DNA from: Halobellus inordinatus
GTDB lineage: Archaea > Halobacteriota > Halobacteria > Halobacteriales > Haloferacaceae
Direction: 5' to 3'
DNA: 64,000 bases
Assembly: GCF_024464655.1 (NCBI RefSeq)
Contig: NZ_JANHAV010000003.1
Location: forward strand, 62,001 to 126,000
Both the position numbers and the translations under genes were made by a program. The notes below the pieces were generated by a model. That model was given only the letters and a program-made list of their open reading frames with translations, was not told where the DNA came from and ran no database searches. Below are positions 9,651 to 18,421 of this stretch, piece by piece (position 1 is the first letter of the stretch; each line of letters starts with the position of its first letter).

Positions 9651-11174
9651 TCAGCGACCTCGGTCGAAGACGGCGACGTCGCAATCGAGGTGCTGGACGC
9701 GCTCGAACGTCGGCGGAGAGACGAACCGCGAGGCCGGCGATCGCTCGCCGCTAGAGCCGATGACGAGGAGGTCGTAGTTGTCGGCGTTGGCGGCGATGAA
9801 CTCGTCGACGGGCGAGCGAGCGACGCGCGTCTCGATGTTCCCCTCGACGGTCTCGACGAGGCGGTCGAGCCGGCGTTCCGCCGGGCGGCGCTCGACCTCG
9901 CCCCCGATGCAGGTGGTGACGCTCACGGTCCCGCGCTGTCCGGTGAGGCGGGTCGCGAAATCGACCATCCCGTGAGCGACGTCGCCCGGGCGGGCCACGA
10001 GGACGAGCACGCGGTTCCAGCGGCGACGATCGGAGACCGACCGGAACGCCACCGCGTCGAGGTCGCTGTCGAAGATACCGCTGACGTAGCCCGAGAGCGT
10101 GCCGCGATCCTCCTCGTAGGGCGTCACCACGAGGTCGCAGTTTGCGTTCCGCGCCGCCTCGACCGTCGCCGAGACCGGCTCGCCGGCGACGACGACGACC
10201 TCGCAGGGGACGCCGACGCGCGTTCGGATGACGTCGGCGCACCGTTCGAGTCGCTGGACGGACTCGTTCGCCACGGGTGCGTCGGTGTCGTCGCCGCGTC
10301 CTCCGGTCGTCTTCGCCGCTGTCGTTGCGGTCGCATCCTCTCCTCCGGCCATCGAGGCGGCCGATTCCGCGCTGGTGTCGGCGTCCGCAACCTCAGCATC
10401 CACAGCCTCAGCTTCCGTGGCCTCGGCTTCCGCCGTCGAGAGCACGTCGAAGAGGACGACCTTGCCGGCCTCGTGGGCGGCCGCGAGCCGGGCGCCGAAG
10501 AGCGCGGTCCGCTCGGCCGTCTCGCCCCGCATCGGAACGAGCACGTGGTCGTCGCCGTGGACAGTCTCGTAGAGGTACTGCGCGCGCTTCTCGTAGAACT
10601 CCTCGCGCCAGACGACGAACGCGGTCGCGACCACCGTCGCCGCGAGGAAGATGCTAGCGACGTATGTCACCGGTTCCACGTCGCCGGTCACGAGCGCGAG
10701 GAGCGCCGTCGAGAACGCCGAGGGGGCCTCGATGCGCGCCGCCCAGGTGACGAGACCGGTGAGAAAGATCGCGAGCGCCGCGCTCTCGGGGTGGACGATC
10801 CCCGTTTCGATGGGGCCGTACGCCCACGTCGTCGCCGTGTACGCCGCGAGGCCGCAGAGCGCGCCGACGGTGAGGCTCGCGACGAACCGAAGCGGGTCGG
10901 CGTACTGACCTTCGGGATCAGAAACGAGCGTGTAGGTCCCCGAAGCGAGCGGCGGGAACAGCAGGAACGAGAGCGTCTGGACCTGATTGGAGAGGTACGT
11001 GACGAATCCGATGACGACCGGGATGAAGAGGACGATCGAGAGGTGTAACAGATTGCCCGTGTTCTGGACCCAGCGGCGGAGTTCAGACGCCTCTCGGCGC
11101 TCGATCCGTCGGAGGCGGTTCCGCGCCGCGGCGAGCGCTTCGAGCGCCGCGTCGAGGAGACGCCGTCCGAACAT
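9651..11174 (-). CDS. HPP-family membrane protein fused to two UspA domains
   Basis: 507 aa. Residues about 45-190 contain five or so membrane helices of the HPP type, including LFPPLASGTYTLVSDP and EAPSAFSTALLALVTGD, followed by two universal-stress-protein domains (about 208-375 and 388-507). The first Usp domain is interrupted by an Ala/Glu/Asp-rich insert. The second ends with a G-x2-G-like ATP-binding loop (IGSSGERSPASRF). This fusion is known in haloarchaea; ligand and transported substrate are not established. It converges on the K+ channel gene with 15 nt between stops. Confidence 0.85.
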   Translation of the reverse strand: MFGRRLLDAALEALAAARNRLRRIERREASELRRWVQNTGNLLHLSIVLFIPVVIGFVTYLSNQVQTLSFLLFPPLASGTYTLVSDPEGQYADPLRFVASLTVGALCGLAAYTATTWAYGPIETGIVHPESAALAIFLTGLVTWAARIEAPSAFSTALLALVTGDVEPVTYVASIFLAATVVATAFVVWREEFYEKRAQYLYETVHGDDHVLVPMRGETAERTALFGARLAAAHEAGKVVLFDVLSTAEAEATEAEAVDAEVADADTSAESAASMAGGEDATATTAAKTTGGRGDDTDAPVANESVQRLERCADVIRTRVGVPCEVVVVAGEPVSATVEAARNANCDLVVTPYEEDRGTLSGYVSGIFDSDLDAVAFRSVSDRRRWNRVLVLVARPGDVAHGMVDFATRLTGQRGTVSVTTCIGGEVERRPAERRLDRLVETVEGNIETRVARSPVDEFIAANADNYDLLVIGSSGERSPASRFVSPPTFERVQHLDCDVAVFDRGR

Positions 11175-11177
11175 CGC

Positions 11178-11906
11178 CTACGCGAGATCGACGACGGCGT
11201 CCAGCGTGAGTGAGATGGCTCGCTCGACGTTGTTCTTCGCCTTCTCGGGGAGTTCGGCGTCGGAGTCGGCGCCCTTCTGTGTCCCCTCGACGAGGTTGCC
11301 GTCGACGGTGCAGATCGCGCCGGCGGCCATCCCCTTCCGGCGCGCGATCGAGAACACCGCGGCGGCTTCCATCTCGACGGCGAGGAGGTTCGCGTCCTCC
11401 CAGTCGTCGACGTAGGCGTCGGTCTCGTTGTAGAACGCGTCGTCGGAGACGATCGGCCCGACGTGTACGTCTTCGTCGTTCGCCTCGGCGGAGTCGACGA
11501 GCGCCGAGAGCACGTCGTAGTCGGGGACGGCCGGAATGACGGCGTCCTCGTAGCGCTTGGAGGTCCCCTCCTCTTTCGCCGCGCCGGTCGCGACGACCAT
11601 ATCCCCGATCTCGATCCCGGACTGGAGCGCGCCCGTCGTCCCGACGCGGATCACCGTCTCGACGCCGACGCGGGAGAGTTCCTCGACGGCGATCGCCGCC
11701 GAGGGGCAGCCGATCCCCGTCGAGCAGATCGTCAGCGGCACGCCCTCGTAGGTGGCGTTCACGACCTTGTACTCGCGGTTTTCGGCGACCGTCTCGGCGT
11801 CTTCGCACTGACTCGCGATCCGGTCGACGCGGCCGGGGTCTCCGGGAATGAGCGCGGTGTCGTGAACGTCGCCCGATTCGACGAGGAGGTGCGGCTGTTT
11901 CGCCAT
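11178..11906 (-). CDS. udp: Uridine phosphorylase (nucleoside phosphorylase, PNP/UDP family)
   Basis: 242 aa from the ATG at 11904-11906. It carries the family landmarks IPGDPGRVDRIA near the N-terminus (phosphate binding), the VGTTGAL segment and VEMEAAAVF (ribose/base site). It should split uridine with phosphate to uracil and ribose-1-phosphate. Length fits the family, and upstream in-frame sequence is not homologous. A sugar kinase of the PfkB family lies 0.8 kb upstream on the same strand, compatible with onward metabolism of ribose-1-phosphate in the haloarchaeal non-carboxylating pentose bisphosphate route (inference). The exact nucleoside preference is not visible. Confidence 0.88.
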   Translation of the reverse strand: MAKQPHLLVESGDVHDTALIPGDPGRVDRIASQCEDAETVAENREYKVVNATYEGVPLTICSTGIGCPSAAIAVEELSRVGVETVIRVGTTGALQSGIEIGDMVVATGAAKEEGTSKRYEDAVIPAVPDYDVLSALVDSAEANDEDVHVGPIVSDDAFYNETDAYVDDWEDANLLAVEMEAAAVFSIARRKGMAAGAICTVDGNLVEGTQKGADSDAELPEKAKNNVERAISLTLDAVVDLA

Positions 11907-12028
11907 ATCCGATTGCTCGCGGGAGACGGTGAAAAACGACGCGGTCACCAGCCGATCGCGTGGCGGCGGAACGCACCGACCGTCCGCGTCGTCGCGGGCG
12001 CTCGGCGGAACGCCATCGGCCCTCGCGC

Positions 12029-12607
12029 CTAGAGGAGCGTCGTCAACGCTGGCGTCGCGGCCGCGACAACGGCGGCGAAGACGAACGTCGACCGGAGCCA
12101 CTGGCCCCGGACTGCCGTCGAGCGCTCCTCGTAGATCCGGCGGCCGGCACGCGGAAGGACGACGTGCGCGAAAAAGCCATAGACGAACGCGGAGACGCCG
12201 ACCGTGGCGGCCAGATGCGGGAGCAGATCCACGCCGCCGATCCTGAGCAGTCCGGGAATGGTGATCGAAACCACCAGATACAGCAGCGCGTACAGCACGC
12301 CCGCGAGGGCGCCGGTGGCGTGGTGCACTGCGATCGCCTCCGAGAGCGAGACCTTCTCGGGCGCGACCCGACGGACGACGGCGGCGGCGACGTACGCGGG
12401 CGTGAATCCGTCTTCCTGTTTCGACATCGGGACGTCCATCACCACGGCGGCCAGGAGGCCACAGAGCGCGCAGGCGACGACGAAGTACGCTGCGCCGCCA
12501 TCGATGATCCCCCCCGTGTCGGTCACGAGTGAAACGGACCCGATACGCTCGGCTACGACCGGGATCGCGTTCCCGAGTGCGGCGGCAGCGACGGCCACGA
12601 ACGTCAC
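12029..12607 (-). CDS. Unrecognised polytopic membrane protein
   Basis: 192 aa with about five hydrophobic segments. The GTG at 12605-12607 is chosen because GGGAGGTG lies about nine nt before it. A His-His pair (VHHATG) and a second conserved-looking His (FFAHVVLP) lie next to membrane helices and might bind a cofactor. I do not recognise the family. It sits between uridine phosphorylase and a PfkB kinase in the same orientation, so a link to nucleoside or sugar transport is possible but unproven. Confidence 0.7.
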   Translation of the reverse strand: MTFVAVAAAALGNAIPVVAERIGSVSLVTDTGGIIDGGAAYFVVACALCGLLAAVVMDVPMSKQEDGFTPAYVAAAVVRRVAPEKVSLSEAIAVHHATGALAGVLYALLYLVVSITIPGLLRIGGVDLLPHLAATVGVSAFVYGFFAHVVLPRAGRRIYEERSTAVRGQWLRSTFVFAAVVAAATPALTTLL

Positions 12608-12697
12608 AATCGATCACACCTCCCGCGTCCGGTGGCAAAAACACCCCTGTTTCGGGTCACCGATGGCGCTCCGAATTCACACCGCAGAGATCCGGCG

Positions 12698-13561
12698 TCA
12701 CTCCCCGAGGAACGCCCGAACGTCGTCCCACGTCAGCGACGTCCGCGCGCCAGGGGCTTTCGACGCGAGCGCGCCGCAGGCGTTCGCGACCGCGAGCGCG
12801 CGCTGGTCGTCGGCGCCCTCGACACGCGCGGCGAGGAACCCCGCCGCGAAGGCGTCGCCCGCGCCGGTCGTGTCGACGACGTCGATCGGGTAGCCCGGAT
12901 GCGCCTCGCGCCGCTCGCCGTCCCGTATCTCGGCCCCCTCTGGGCCGTGCTTGAGGACGAGCGTCTGCTCGGTGAGATCGAACGCATCGAGCGCGAGCGC
13001 GGCCTCGCGGTCGTTCAAGAAGAGGTAATCGACCGACGTGATCGCCGGACCGTACCCCCGGTCGTCGATTCGGCGGCCGGGGTCGAAGCTGACCGGAACG
13101 CCGTGTTCGGCGGCGCGCTCGGCCAGACGGGTCGCCGTCTCGGGCCGCTGGCTCGTCATATGGAGGTGGTCCGCCCCGTCGAGCGCCGCGTCGGGGAGGT
13201 CGTCGGCCGAGAAGGCCTCGTTGGCGCCGGGACAGCCGAGCACCATCACTTCGCCCGAGGGCTCGACGACGATGTACTTCGTAGACGTCTCCAGTTCCTC
13301 GCTGGTGACGACGTGGGAGACGTCGACGCCGTTGTCCGCCAGTTCCGCCCGCGCCGTTCGCCCGTGTTCGTCGTCGCCGACGCTACCCAGGAGCGACGAG
13401 TCGACCTCGAGGTCCGCGAGGCCGTTGGCGACGTTCGCGGCGCTGCCACCGCCGCCGCAGCGTCGCGAGTCGACGGCCACCTCGCCGTCAGGGTCGGGCA
13501 GCGCGTCGACGCGGAGGGTCACATCCCAGTTCAGGTGCCCGGCGCAGATGACGCGTGACAT
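12698..13561 (-). CDS. PfkB-family carbohydrate/nucleoside kinase
   Basis: 287 aa ribokinase fold. The N-terminal GGGGSAANVANGLADL block and the C-terminal catalytic signature DTTGAGDAFAAGF are both intact; the GAGD Asp is the expected catalytic base. ATP-dependent phosphorylation of a sugar or nucleoside is expected. Its company with uridine phosphorylase makes ribose-1-phosphate kinase or a nucleoside kinase the best guesses, and sequence alone cannot separate them. The start is the ATG at 13559-13561, where homologues also begin. Confidence 0.87.
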   Translation of the reverse strand: MSRVICAGHLNWDVTLRVDALPDPDGEVAVDSRRCGGGGSAANVANGLADLEVDSSLLGSVGDDEHGRTARAELADNGVDVSHVVTSEELETSTKYIVVEPSGEVMVLGCPGANEAFSADDLPDAALDGADHLHMTSQRPETATRLAERAAEHGVPVSFDPGRRIDDRGYGPAITSVDYLFLNDREAALALDAFDLTEQTLVLKHGPEGAEIRDGERREAHPGYPIDVVDTTGAGDAFAAGFLAARVEGADDQRALAVANACGALASKAPGARTSLTWDDVRAFLGE

Positions 13562-13661
13562 TTCTCGGGGAGACGCCCCCGGTTCACAAAAGCGCTCGGG
13601 CGTGGCTCGCGGGCGCGCGTGACCAGGGTGTCAGACAGCGTCGTCCTGCGAGGTAGCGCAG

Positions 13662-14483
13662 TTACGCCGGCGCGCTGATGGTAAAGAGCAGGATGTTGTG
13701 CACCGCCGGCCCGAGGCCGACGGCACCGACGAAGCCGAGGAGCAACTGCGACTGCGTCGGGTCCTCTTCCATCAGGTCCGCGAAGAGCCACACGAGAAGC
13801 GAGACGATCGCGATCTTGACGAGGACGAACAGCCACCCCGCACCCAGCACCGGTTCGGTCGGCAGCCCGGCGGCGAACTCGATGATGATTCGCGAGAGCG
13901 GCGTCCGCTCGCCGAAGCCGAGCACGTCGATGCCGACGGCGGTCGAAACCCCATCGAGGACGTGCGCGAAGACCGCGAACGCACCGACCGAGCCCGTCGC
14001 CCGGACATCGGGAACGGCGCGGGTGAGCAGGAGCCAGGTCACGGCCGCGACGACGCCCGCGACGACGAGTCCAGCCAGCGGGACGACCGGCGAGAGCGTG
14101 CCCGCGGCCGCGCCGACCGCGAAAACGCCCGCGACGGACGCGAGCGCGAGGACGCCGCCGACCAGCGCGAGCGCACGGGCGACCGTCCCGCTGTCGAGGA
14201 GCGCGTCCGCCGCGACCCACGCCCCGACGCCGACGATCGCGACGGTGACGTAGACGGCGGGCGTTCCGGCGAGCGGGCGGACCGGAGACGGGAGCGAGTT
14301 CTCGACGTAGAGGACGTGCAGCGCCGAACCGAGCACCATCCACGGCACGAACGCCAGAATGCGCCCGGGCGTGACCGCGGGGCGGCGTCGGGAGACCGCG
14401 CCGACGACGGCGCCCGCGGCCACGACGAGGAGTACGAGATACGGCAGCGGCGGTAGGCTGAACCCCTCCGGAAGTATCGCCAT
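13662..14483 (-). CDS. DUF63 family membrane protein
   Basis: 273 aa, almost wholly hydrophobic with seven or eight membrane helices. Landmarks of the archaeal DUF63 family are visible: HVLYVENS near residue 62, AHVLDGVSTAVGID near residue 172, and the C-terminal LLLGFVGAVGLGPAVHNILLFT. The function is unknown for the family. The gene stands alone between the kinase and another membrane protein on the same strand. Confidence 0.88.
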   Translation of the reverse strand: MAILPEGFSLPPLPYLVLLVVAAGAVVGAVSRRRPAVTPGRILAFVPWMVLGSALHVLYVENSLPSPVRPLAGTPAVYVTVAIVGVGAWVAADALLDSGTVARALALVGGVLALASVAGVFAVGAAAGTLSPVVPLAGLVVAGVVAAVTWLLLTRAVPDVRATGSVGAFAVFAHVLDGVSTAVGIDVLGFGERTPLSRIIIEFAAGLPTEPVLGAGWLFVLVKIAIVSLLVWLFADLMEEDPTQSQLLLGFVGAVGLGPAVHNILLFTISAPA

Positions 14484-14575
14484 ACTCGCGAGTCCGGAGC
14501 CGGCGGCAAAACGCTACCGAAGCGAAGTGAATCCGACCGTCACGGAGTGCGTGTCCGAGACGGATAAGCCGTCCC

Positions 14576-15124
14576 TCAAACATCCCGGGTGAGCCCGTCG
14601 CGGAGGTCGCGACCGAAGTAATGGCCCGCGAGCGAGGCCAGGAGTCCGGCGCCGACCCCGACGCCGGCGATGGCGACGCCGTAATCCGCGAGGATCCGCA
14701 CGGCGACGGGCGCGAAGACGCTGGTGAGCGTCCCGAGAACGAACGCGAGTCCCGCCGCGATTGCCCCGGCGAGGCCGACTTCCAGATAGCGCCGCCGCGA
14801 GCCGACGGCCCCGACCGCGAAGGCGACGACGAACAGCCCGAGGAACTGACCGACCGACCCCACGAGCGGGATCGAGCCGCCGGCGGCGACGCCGACCACC
14901 GAGAGCGCGAGGACGACGAGGAACGAGCGGATCGAGAACGGCGAGCGAAGCGACCCGGGGGCCGACGGAAGTACGCGCCGGAGCCGTCCGCCACGCGCGC
15001 TCGCGTCGTCTGCTGATCTGCCGGCCGCGTCACGCGGACGCGCGTCATCACTCTCGGCACCGTCGTCGTCGAGCAGCGACGCGGGGTCGACCGTCCGTTC
15101 TTCCTGTTCCTCTGAGCGCTGCAC
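14576..15124 (-). CDS. Small membrane protein with acidic N-terminus, DUF456-like
   Basis: 182 aa. The first about 55 residues are charged and disordered-looking; the rest has four glycine-rich hydrophobic helices. The pattern resembles haloarchaeal DUF456-type proteins, but I cannot confirm a family. It diverges from gatD, whose start is 93 nt away. Confidence 0.6.
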   Translation of the reverse strand: MQRSEEQEERTVDPASLLDDDGAESDDARPRDAAGRSADDASARGGRLRRVLPSAPGSLRSPFSIRSFLVVLALSVVGVAAGGSIPLVGSVGQFLGLFVVAFAVGAVGSRRRYLEVGLAGAIAAGLAFVLGTLTSVFAPVAVRILADYGVAIAGVGVGAGLLASLAGHYFGRDLRDGLTRDV

Positions 15125-15216
15125 ACACGACCATCGTTGCGACGGGTCGTGACTCTTGTGCCACTCGCTCGCCGCGAACGAATGGATTCAAGTCCGCGCC
15201 CCGGGTATCCGGGGGT

Positions 15217-16470
15217 ATGAACCCGGGAGACCGCGTCCGCGTCGAACGCGCGGGCGTCACGAACGAGGGCGTCTTGATGCCCTCTTCGACGTCGGAGCAC
15301 CTCGTCGTCAAACTCGACGGCGGGTACAACGTCGGTATCACGCGCGAGGACGCCGACGTGGACGTCCTCGAATCCGACGTCTACGACGTCGAGTCCGCAC
15401 AGACGGAGTCCGGCCCCTCCGAGATCGACTTCGACGACGACCTGCCGACGATCTCGCTCATCTCGACGGGCGGGACGATCGCCTCGACGGTCGACTACCG
15501 CACCGGCGCCGTCACGGCGCAGTTCGACGCCGAAGACGTGCTTCGGGCCGTGCCGGATCTCGCCGGCCGCGCCAACTACCGCGGGCGGGTCGTCACGAAC
15601 ATCCTCTCGGAGAATATGACGCCGGGCGTCTGGCAGGAACTCGCCGAGGCCGTCGTCGAGGAGATCCGTGCCGGCGCGGACGGCGTCGTCGTGATGCACG
15701 GCACCGACACGATGCAGTTCTCCGCGTCCGCGCTGTCGTATATGCTCGATACGCCCGTCCCGATCGTCTTCACGGGCAGTCAGCGCTCGGCGGACCGTCC
15801 CTCCTCGGACAACGTGATGAACGCCGTCAGCGCCGTCGAGGCCGCCAAAGCAGACGCTGCGGAGGTACTCGTCTGTATGCACGCCTCCACGTCGGACGAC
15901 GTCTGTGCGCTCCACCGCGGCACGCGCGTCCGCAAGAACCACACCTCCCGGCGCGACGCCTTCGAGACCGTCGGCGCCGAACCGCTCGGCGAAGTTGACT
16001 ACGACGCCGAGGAAGTCACGTTCCGCCGCGAGTACGCCGAACGCGGCGAGACGGACCTGGAGACGCATCTTGACCTCGAAGAGAACGTCGACCTCCTGAA
16101 GTTCACCCCCGGGATGGACGTCGACCGCTACGCCGAGATGCTTCGGGACGCGGATCTCGACGGCCTCGTCGTCGAGGGCACCGGCCTCGGACACGTCCAC
16201 ACGGATCTCATCCCCGTGCTCGAATCGCTGGTCGACGACGGCGTCGTCGTCGCGATGACGAGTCAGTGTCTGGAAGGCCGCGTCTGCGACCGCGTGTACG
16301 ACACCGGCCGCGATCTGCTCGATGCGGGCGCCGTCGAAGCCGGCGACACCCTCCCGGGGACGGCCAAGGTGAAACTGATGTGGGCGCTTGCGAACGTCGA
16401 CGACCCGGCGGCGGCGATGCAGCGCCCGGTCGCCGGCGAACTCCAGGAGCGGTCGGTTCCCTGGACCTGA
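15217..16470 (+). CDS. gatD: Glutamyl-tRNA(Gln) amidotransferase subunit D
   Basis: 417 aa. After an N-terminal beta domain (residues 1-70) comes an asparaginase-like domain with both catalytic signatures: TGGT at 84-87 and HGTD at 161-164. GatD supplies ammonia from glutamine (or asparagine) to GatE, which converts Glu-tRNA(Gln) to Gln-tRNA(Gln); this GatDE route is archaeal. The ATG at 15217 gives the family length; longer readings add non-homologous basic sequence. gatE is not in the window. Confidence 0.96.
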   Translation: MNPGDRVRVERAGVTNEGVLMPSSTSEHLVVKLDGGYNVGITREDADVDVLESDVYDVESAQTESGPSEIDFDDDLPTISLISTGGTIASTVDYRTGAVTAQFDAEDVLRAVPDLAGRANYRGRVVTNILSENMTPGVWQELAEAVVEEIRAGADGVVVMHGTDTMQFSASALSYMLDTPVPIVFTGSQRSADRPSSDNVMNAVSAVEAAKADAAEVLVCMHASTSDDVCALHRGTRVRKNHTSRRDAFETVGAEPLGEVDYDAEEVTFRREYAERGETDLETHLDLEENVDLLKFTPGMDVDRYAEMLRDADLDGLVVEGTGLGHVHTDLIPVLESLVDDGVVVAMTSQCLEGRVCDRVYDTGRDLLDAGAVEAGDTLPGTAKVKLMWALANVDDPAAAMQRPVAGELQERSVPWT

Positions 16471-16521
16471 AACAGAGCGACAGACACACACCGACGCCGC
16501 CGATACGGTCAGGTAACGACG

Positions 16522-16806
16522 ATGAGCGATCACACGAGCGCGGCCCCTGCGGGGTCCGCCGACACTCGGGACGCACCCGAGTACGTCTGCGACGTCTGCG
16601 GCCGCGCGTTCTACACTGACGACTTGCTCGTACTGCACCGCGGCGTCCGCCACCCGAGCGTGCTCGACGAGGCCGACCGCGACGCCTACCGCGACGCCTA
16701 CGCGGCCGAAGAGCGCGCGATCCGCTCGTTCCGCATCCGCGCGCTCGGCATCCTGGTGTTGCTGTACTTCGGCTTTCTCTTCCTCTACGTGTTCTATGCG
16801 TCCTGA
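16522..16806 (+). CDS. Short C2H2 zinc-finger protein with C-terminal membrane helix
   Basis: 94 aa. A single C2H2 finger CDVC-x12-H-x4-H lies at about residues 24-45, followed by an Arg/Asp-rich linker and one membrane helix (about 72-92). Its end overlaps the start of the next gene by 11 nt, so the two are co-translated. It looks like a membrane-tethered zinc binding subunit, possibly a small adaptor for the polytopic partner. No known name. Confidence 0.8.
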   Translation: MSDHTSAAPAGSADTRDAPEYVCDVCGRAFYTDDLLVLHRGVRHPSVLDEADRDAYRDAYAAEERAIRSFRIRALGILVLLYFGFLFLYVFYAS

Positions 16807-18340
16807 AAACCCATCGCAGTCCGATCACGACGAGGACGCCGTGGACGACCTCGCAGAGACAGCACCCGGACGTCTCGGGAGCGCCATCGGCCCGCGCGGC
16901 GCCCGCATCGGCGCGTTCGCGCTCGCGCTGGTCGGCGTGCTGCTCCTCGCGCGCGGCGTCGCCGCGAGCAACGCGGCCGTCGGACTCTCTGAGGCCTCCA
17001 GCGAGGGGCTCTCGATCCCGCGCTGGCTCTACGTCGCTACCGGCGGCGCTGCGATCGGCGCGTCGGCGCTCCTGGCGGGCTTCGTGACCGACCGGGGCTT
17101 CGTGAATCGCGTCCACGAGTGGCGGCACGGGCTCGGAACACGCGACCGGCTCCGAGGCGTCGGGATGGCGGTCGGCAGCCTGCTCGGTGCGCTCCTGATT
17201 GCGCTGATCGTCTACCGTGGTATCACCGGTCCGCAGGTGTCGACCATCAACTTCGCGGTCGTCGTCGTCTTCGCGGGCGGTCGCGCCGGCCTGACGATGG
17301 CGGCGTATGCGATCGGGAATCCCTGGCCGGCGCTGAACCCGTTCCGCGCCGTCACCTCGCGGCTGCCGACCGGCGTCGTCGACTATCCCGAGCGGCTGGG
17401 TCGGTGGCCCGCTGTCGCCGGGATTCTCCTTCTCATCTGGGTTGAGACGACGACGGGCGTCACGAACACACCGAACCTGCTCGCGGCCGCCGTCGCCGGC
17501 TACGCCGTCGTCGCCCTCGCGGGCGCGGTGCTCGTCGGTAGCGACGCGTGGTTCCGGAACGCCGATCCGGTTTCGGCGTTCTTCCGGTTCTACGGCCGCG
17601 TCGCGCCGCTCGCGTGGGAGGACGGACGGCTTCGGCTGTCGCTGCCGGCGATGCGGCTCGTCGAGGGCTGGGCCGACGAGCCCCGCCGCGACGGTGGCGA
17701 CGGCCAGACAGTCGACGCCGACGACGCCCGCCTCGTCCGCGGCCTCGACGACGTCGCAATCGCCGTGGCGCTGGTCTGGGAACTCACGTTCAGCGGGTTC
17801 GTCACGACCGAGCAGGGCGCCTCTGTGATCCGGGGCGTCGTCGGCGTCGGGCTTCCGCCAATCCTCGTCTACGCGGTGCTGTTCATCGGCGGCTTCGTAG
17901 TCTTCTACGGCGCGTTCCTCGGCGCCGCCCGCATCGCGGTGCGCCGCATCCTGACCGCGCGCACGCCTCGCGAACTCGTCGTCGCCTTCGCGCCGTCGCT
18001 GCTGGTCATCGCGGCGGGCTATCACCTCGCACACTACTTCGCGTTCTTCCTCTCGCTCTTGCCGTCGCTGTCGGCCGTGCTCGCGGACCCGCTGTCGGCG
18101 CCGGCGAACCCCGTGGTGTTCACGCTCCCGGCGTGGGTGTCGGCGCTGAACATCGTCTTCGTGCTCGGCGGACACCTGGTCGCGATCTGGGTCGCGCACT
18201 CGACTGCGTATCAGCTCTTTCCCAGCCGGCTCCAGGCGATTCGGAGCCAGTACCCGTTCGTCTTCGTGATGATCGGCTACACCGCGGTGAGTCTGTGGCT
18301 CATCTCGCTGCCGTCGACGACGCCCGCGTACCTCGGGTGA
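16796..18340 (+). CDS. Large polytopic membrane protein, unknown function
   Basis: 514 aa with about ten to twelve membrane helices. Two His-bearing motifs, GYHLAHYFAFF (about residue 404) and GGHLVAIWVAHSTAYQ (about 460), are reminiscent of haem or metal ligands in membrane cytochromes, but no definite family can be assigned. It is translationally coupled to the zinc-finger gene. Start ATG at 16796 lies inside that gene and gives a charged cytosolic N-terminus. Confidence 0.75.
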   Translation: MRPENPSQSDHDEDAVDDLAETAPGRLGSAIGPRGARIGAFALALVGVLLLARGVAASNAAVGLSEASSEGLSIPRWLYVATGGAAIGASALLAGFVTDRGFVNRVHEWRHGLGTRDRLRGVGMAVGSLLGALLIALIVYRGITGPQVSTINFAVVVVFAGGRAGLTMAAYAIGNPWPALNPFRAVTSRLPTGVVDYPERLGRWPAVAGILLLIWVETTTGVTNTPNLLAAAVAGYAVVALAGAVLVGSDAWFRNADPVSAFFRFYGRVAPLAWEDGRLRLSLPAMRLVEGWADEPRRDGGDGQTVDADDARLVRGLDDVAIAVALVWELTFSGFVTTEQGASVIRGVVGVGLPPILVYAVLFIGGFVVFYGAFLGAARIAVRRILTARTPRELVVAFAPSLLVIAAGYHLAHYFAFFLSLLPSLSAVLADPLSAPANPVVFTLPAWVSALNIVFVLGGHLVAIWVAHSTAYQLFPSRLQAIRSQYPFVFVMIGYTAVSLWLISLPSTTPAYLG

Positions 18341-18421
18341 CCGGGCGGGTCTCCCGTCTCGCTTTCGACCGTCCGCGACGAGCGCAAAGCACTTGTCTCC
18401 GCGTCCACTGAGAGCGGTGGG

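Noticed and set aside
13531-16653. Very long open frame (over 1000 codons) on the minus strand
   Set aside because: It is antisense to GatD and crosses the DUF63 and DUF456-like genes. GC-rich haloarchaeal coding DNA produces such open antisense frames.
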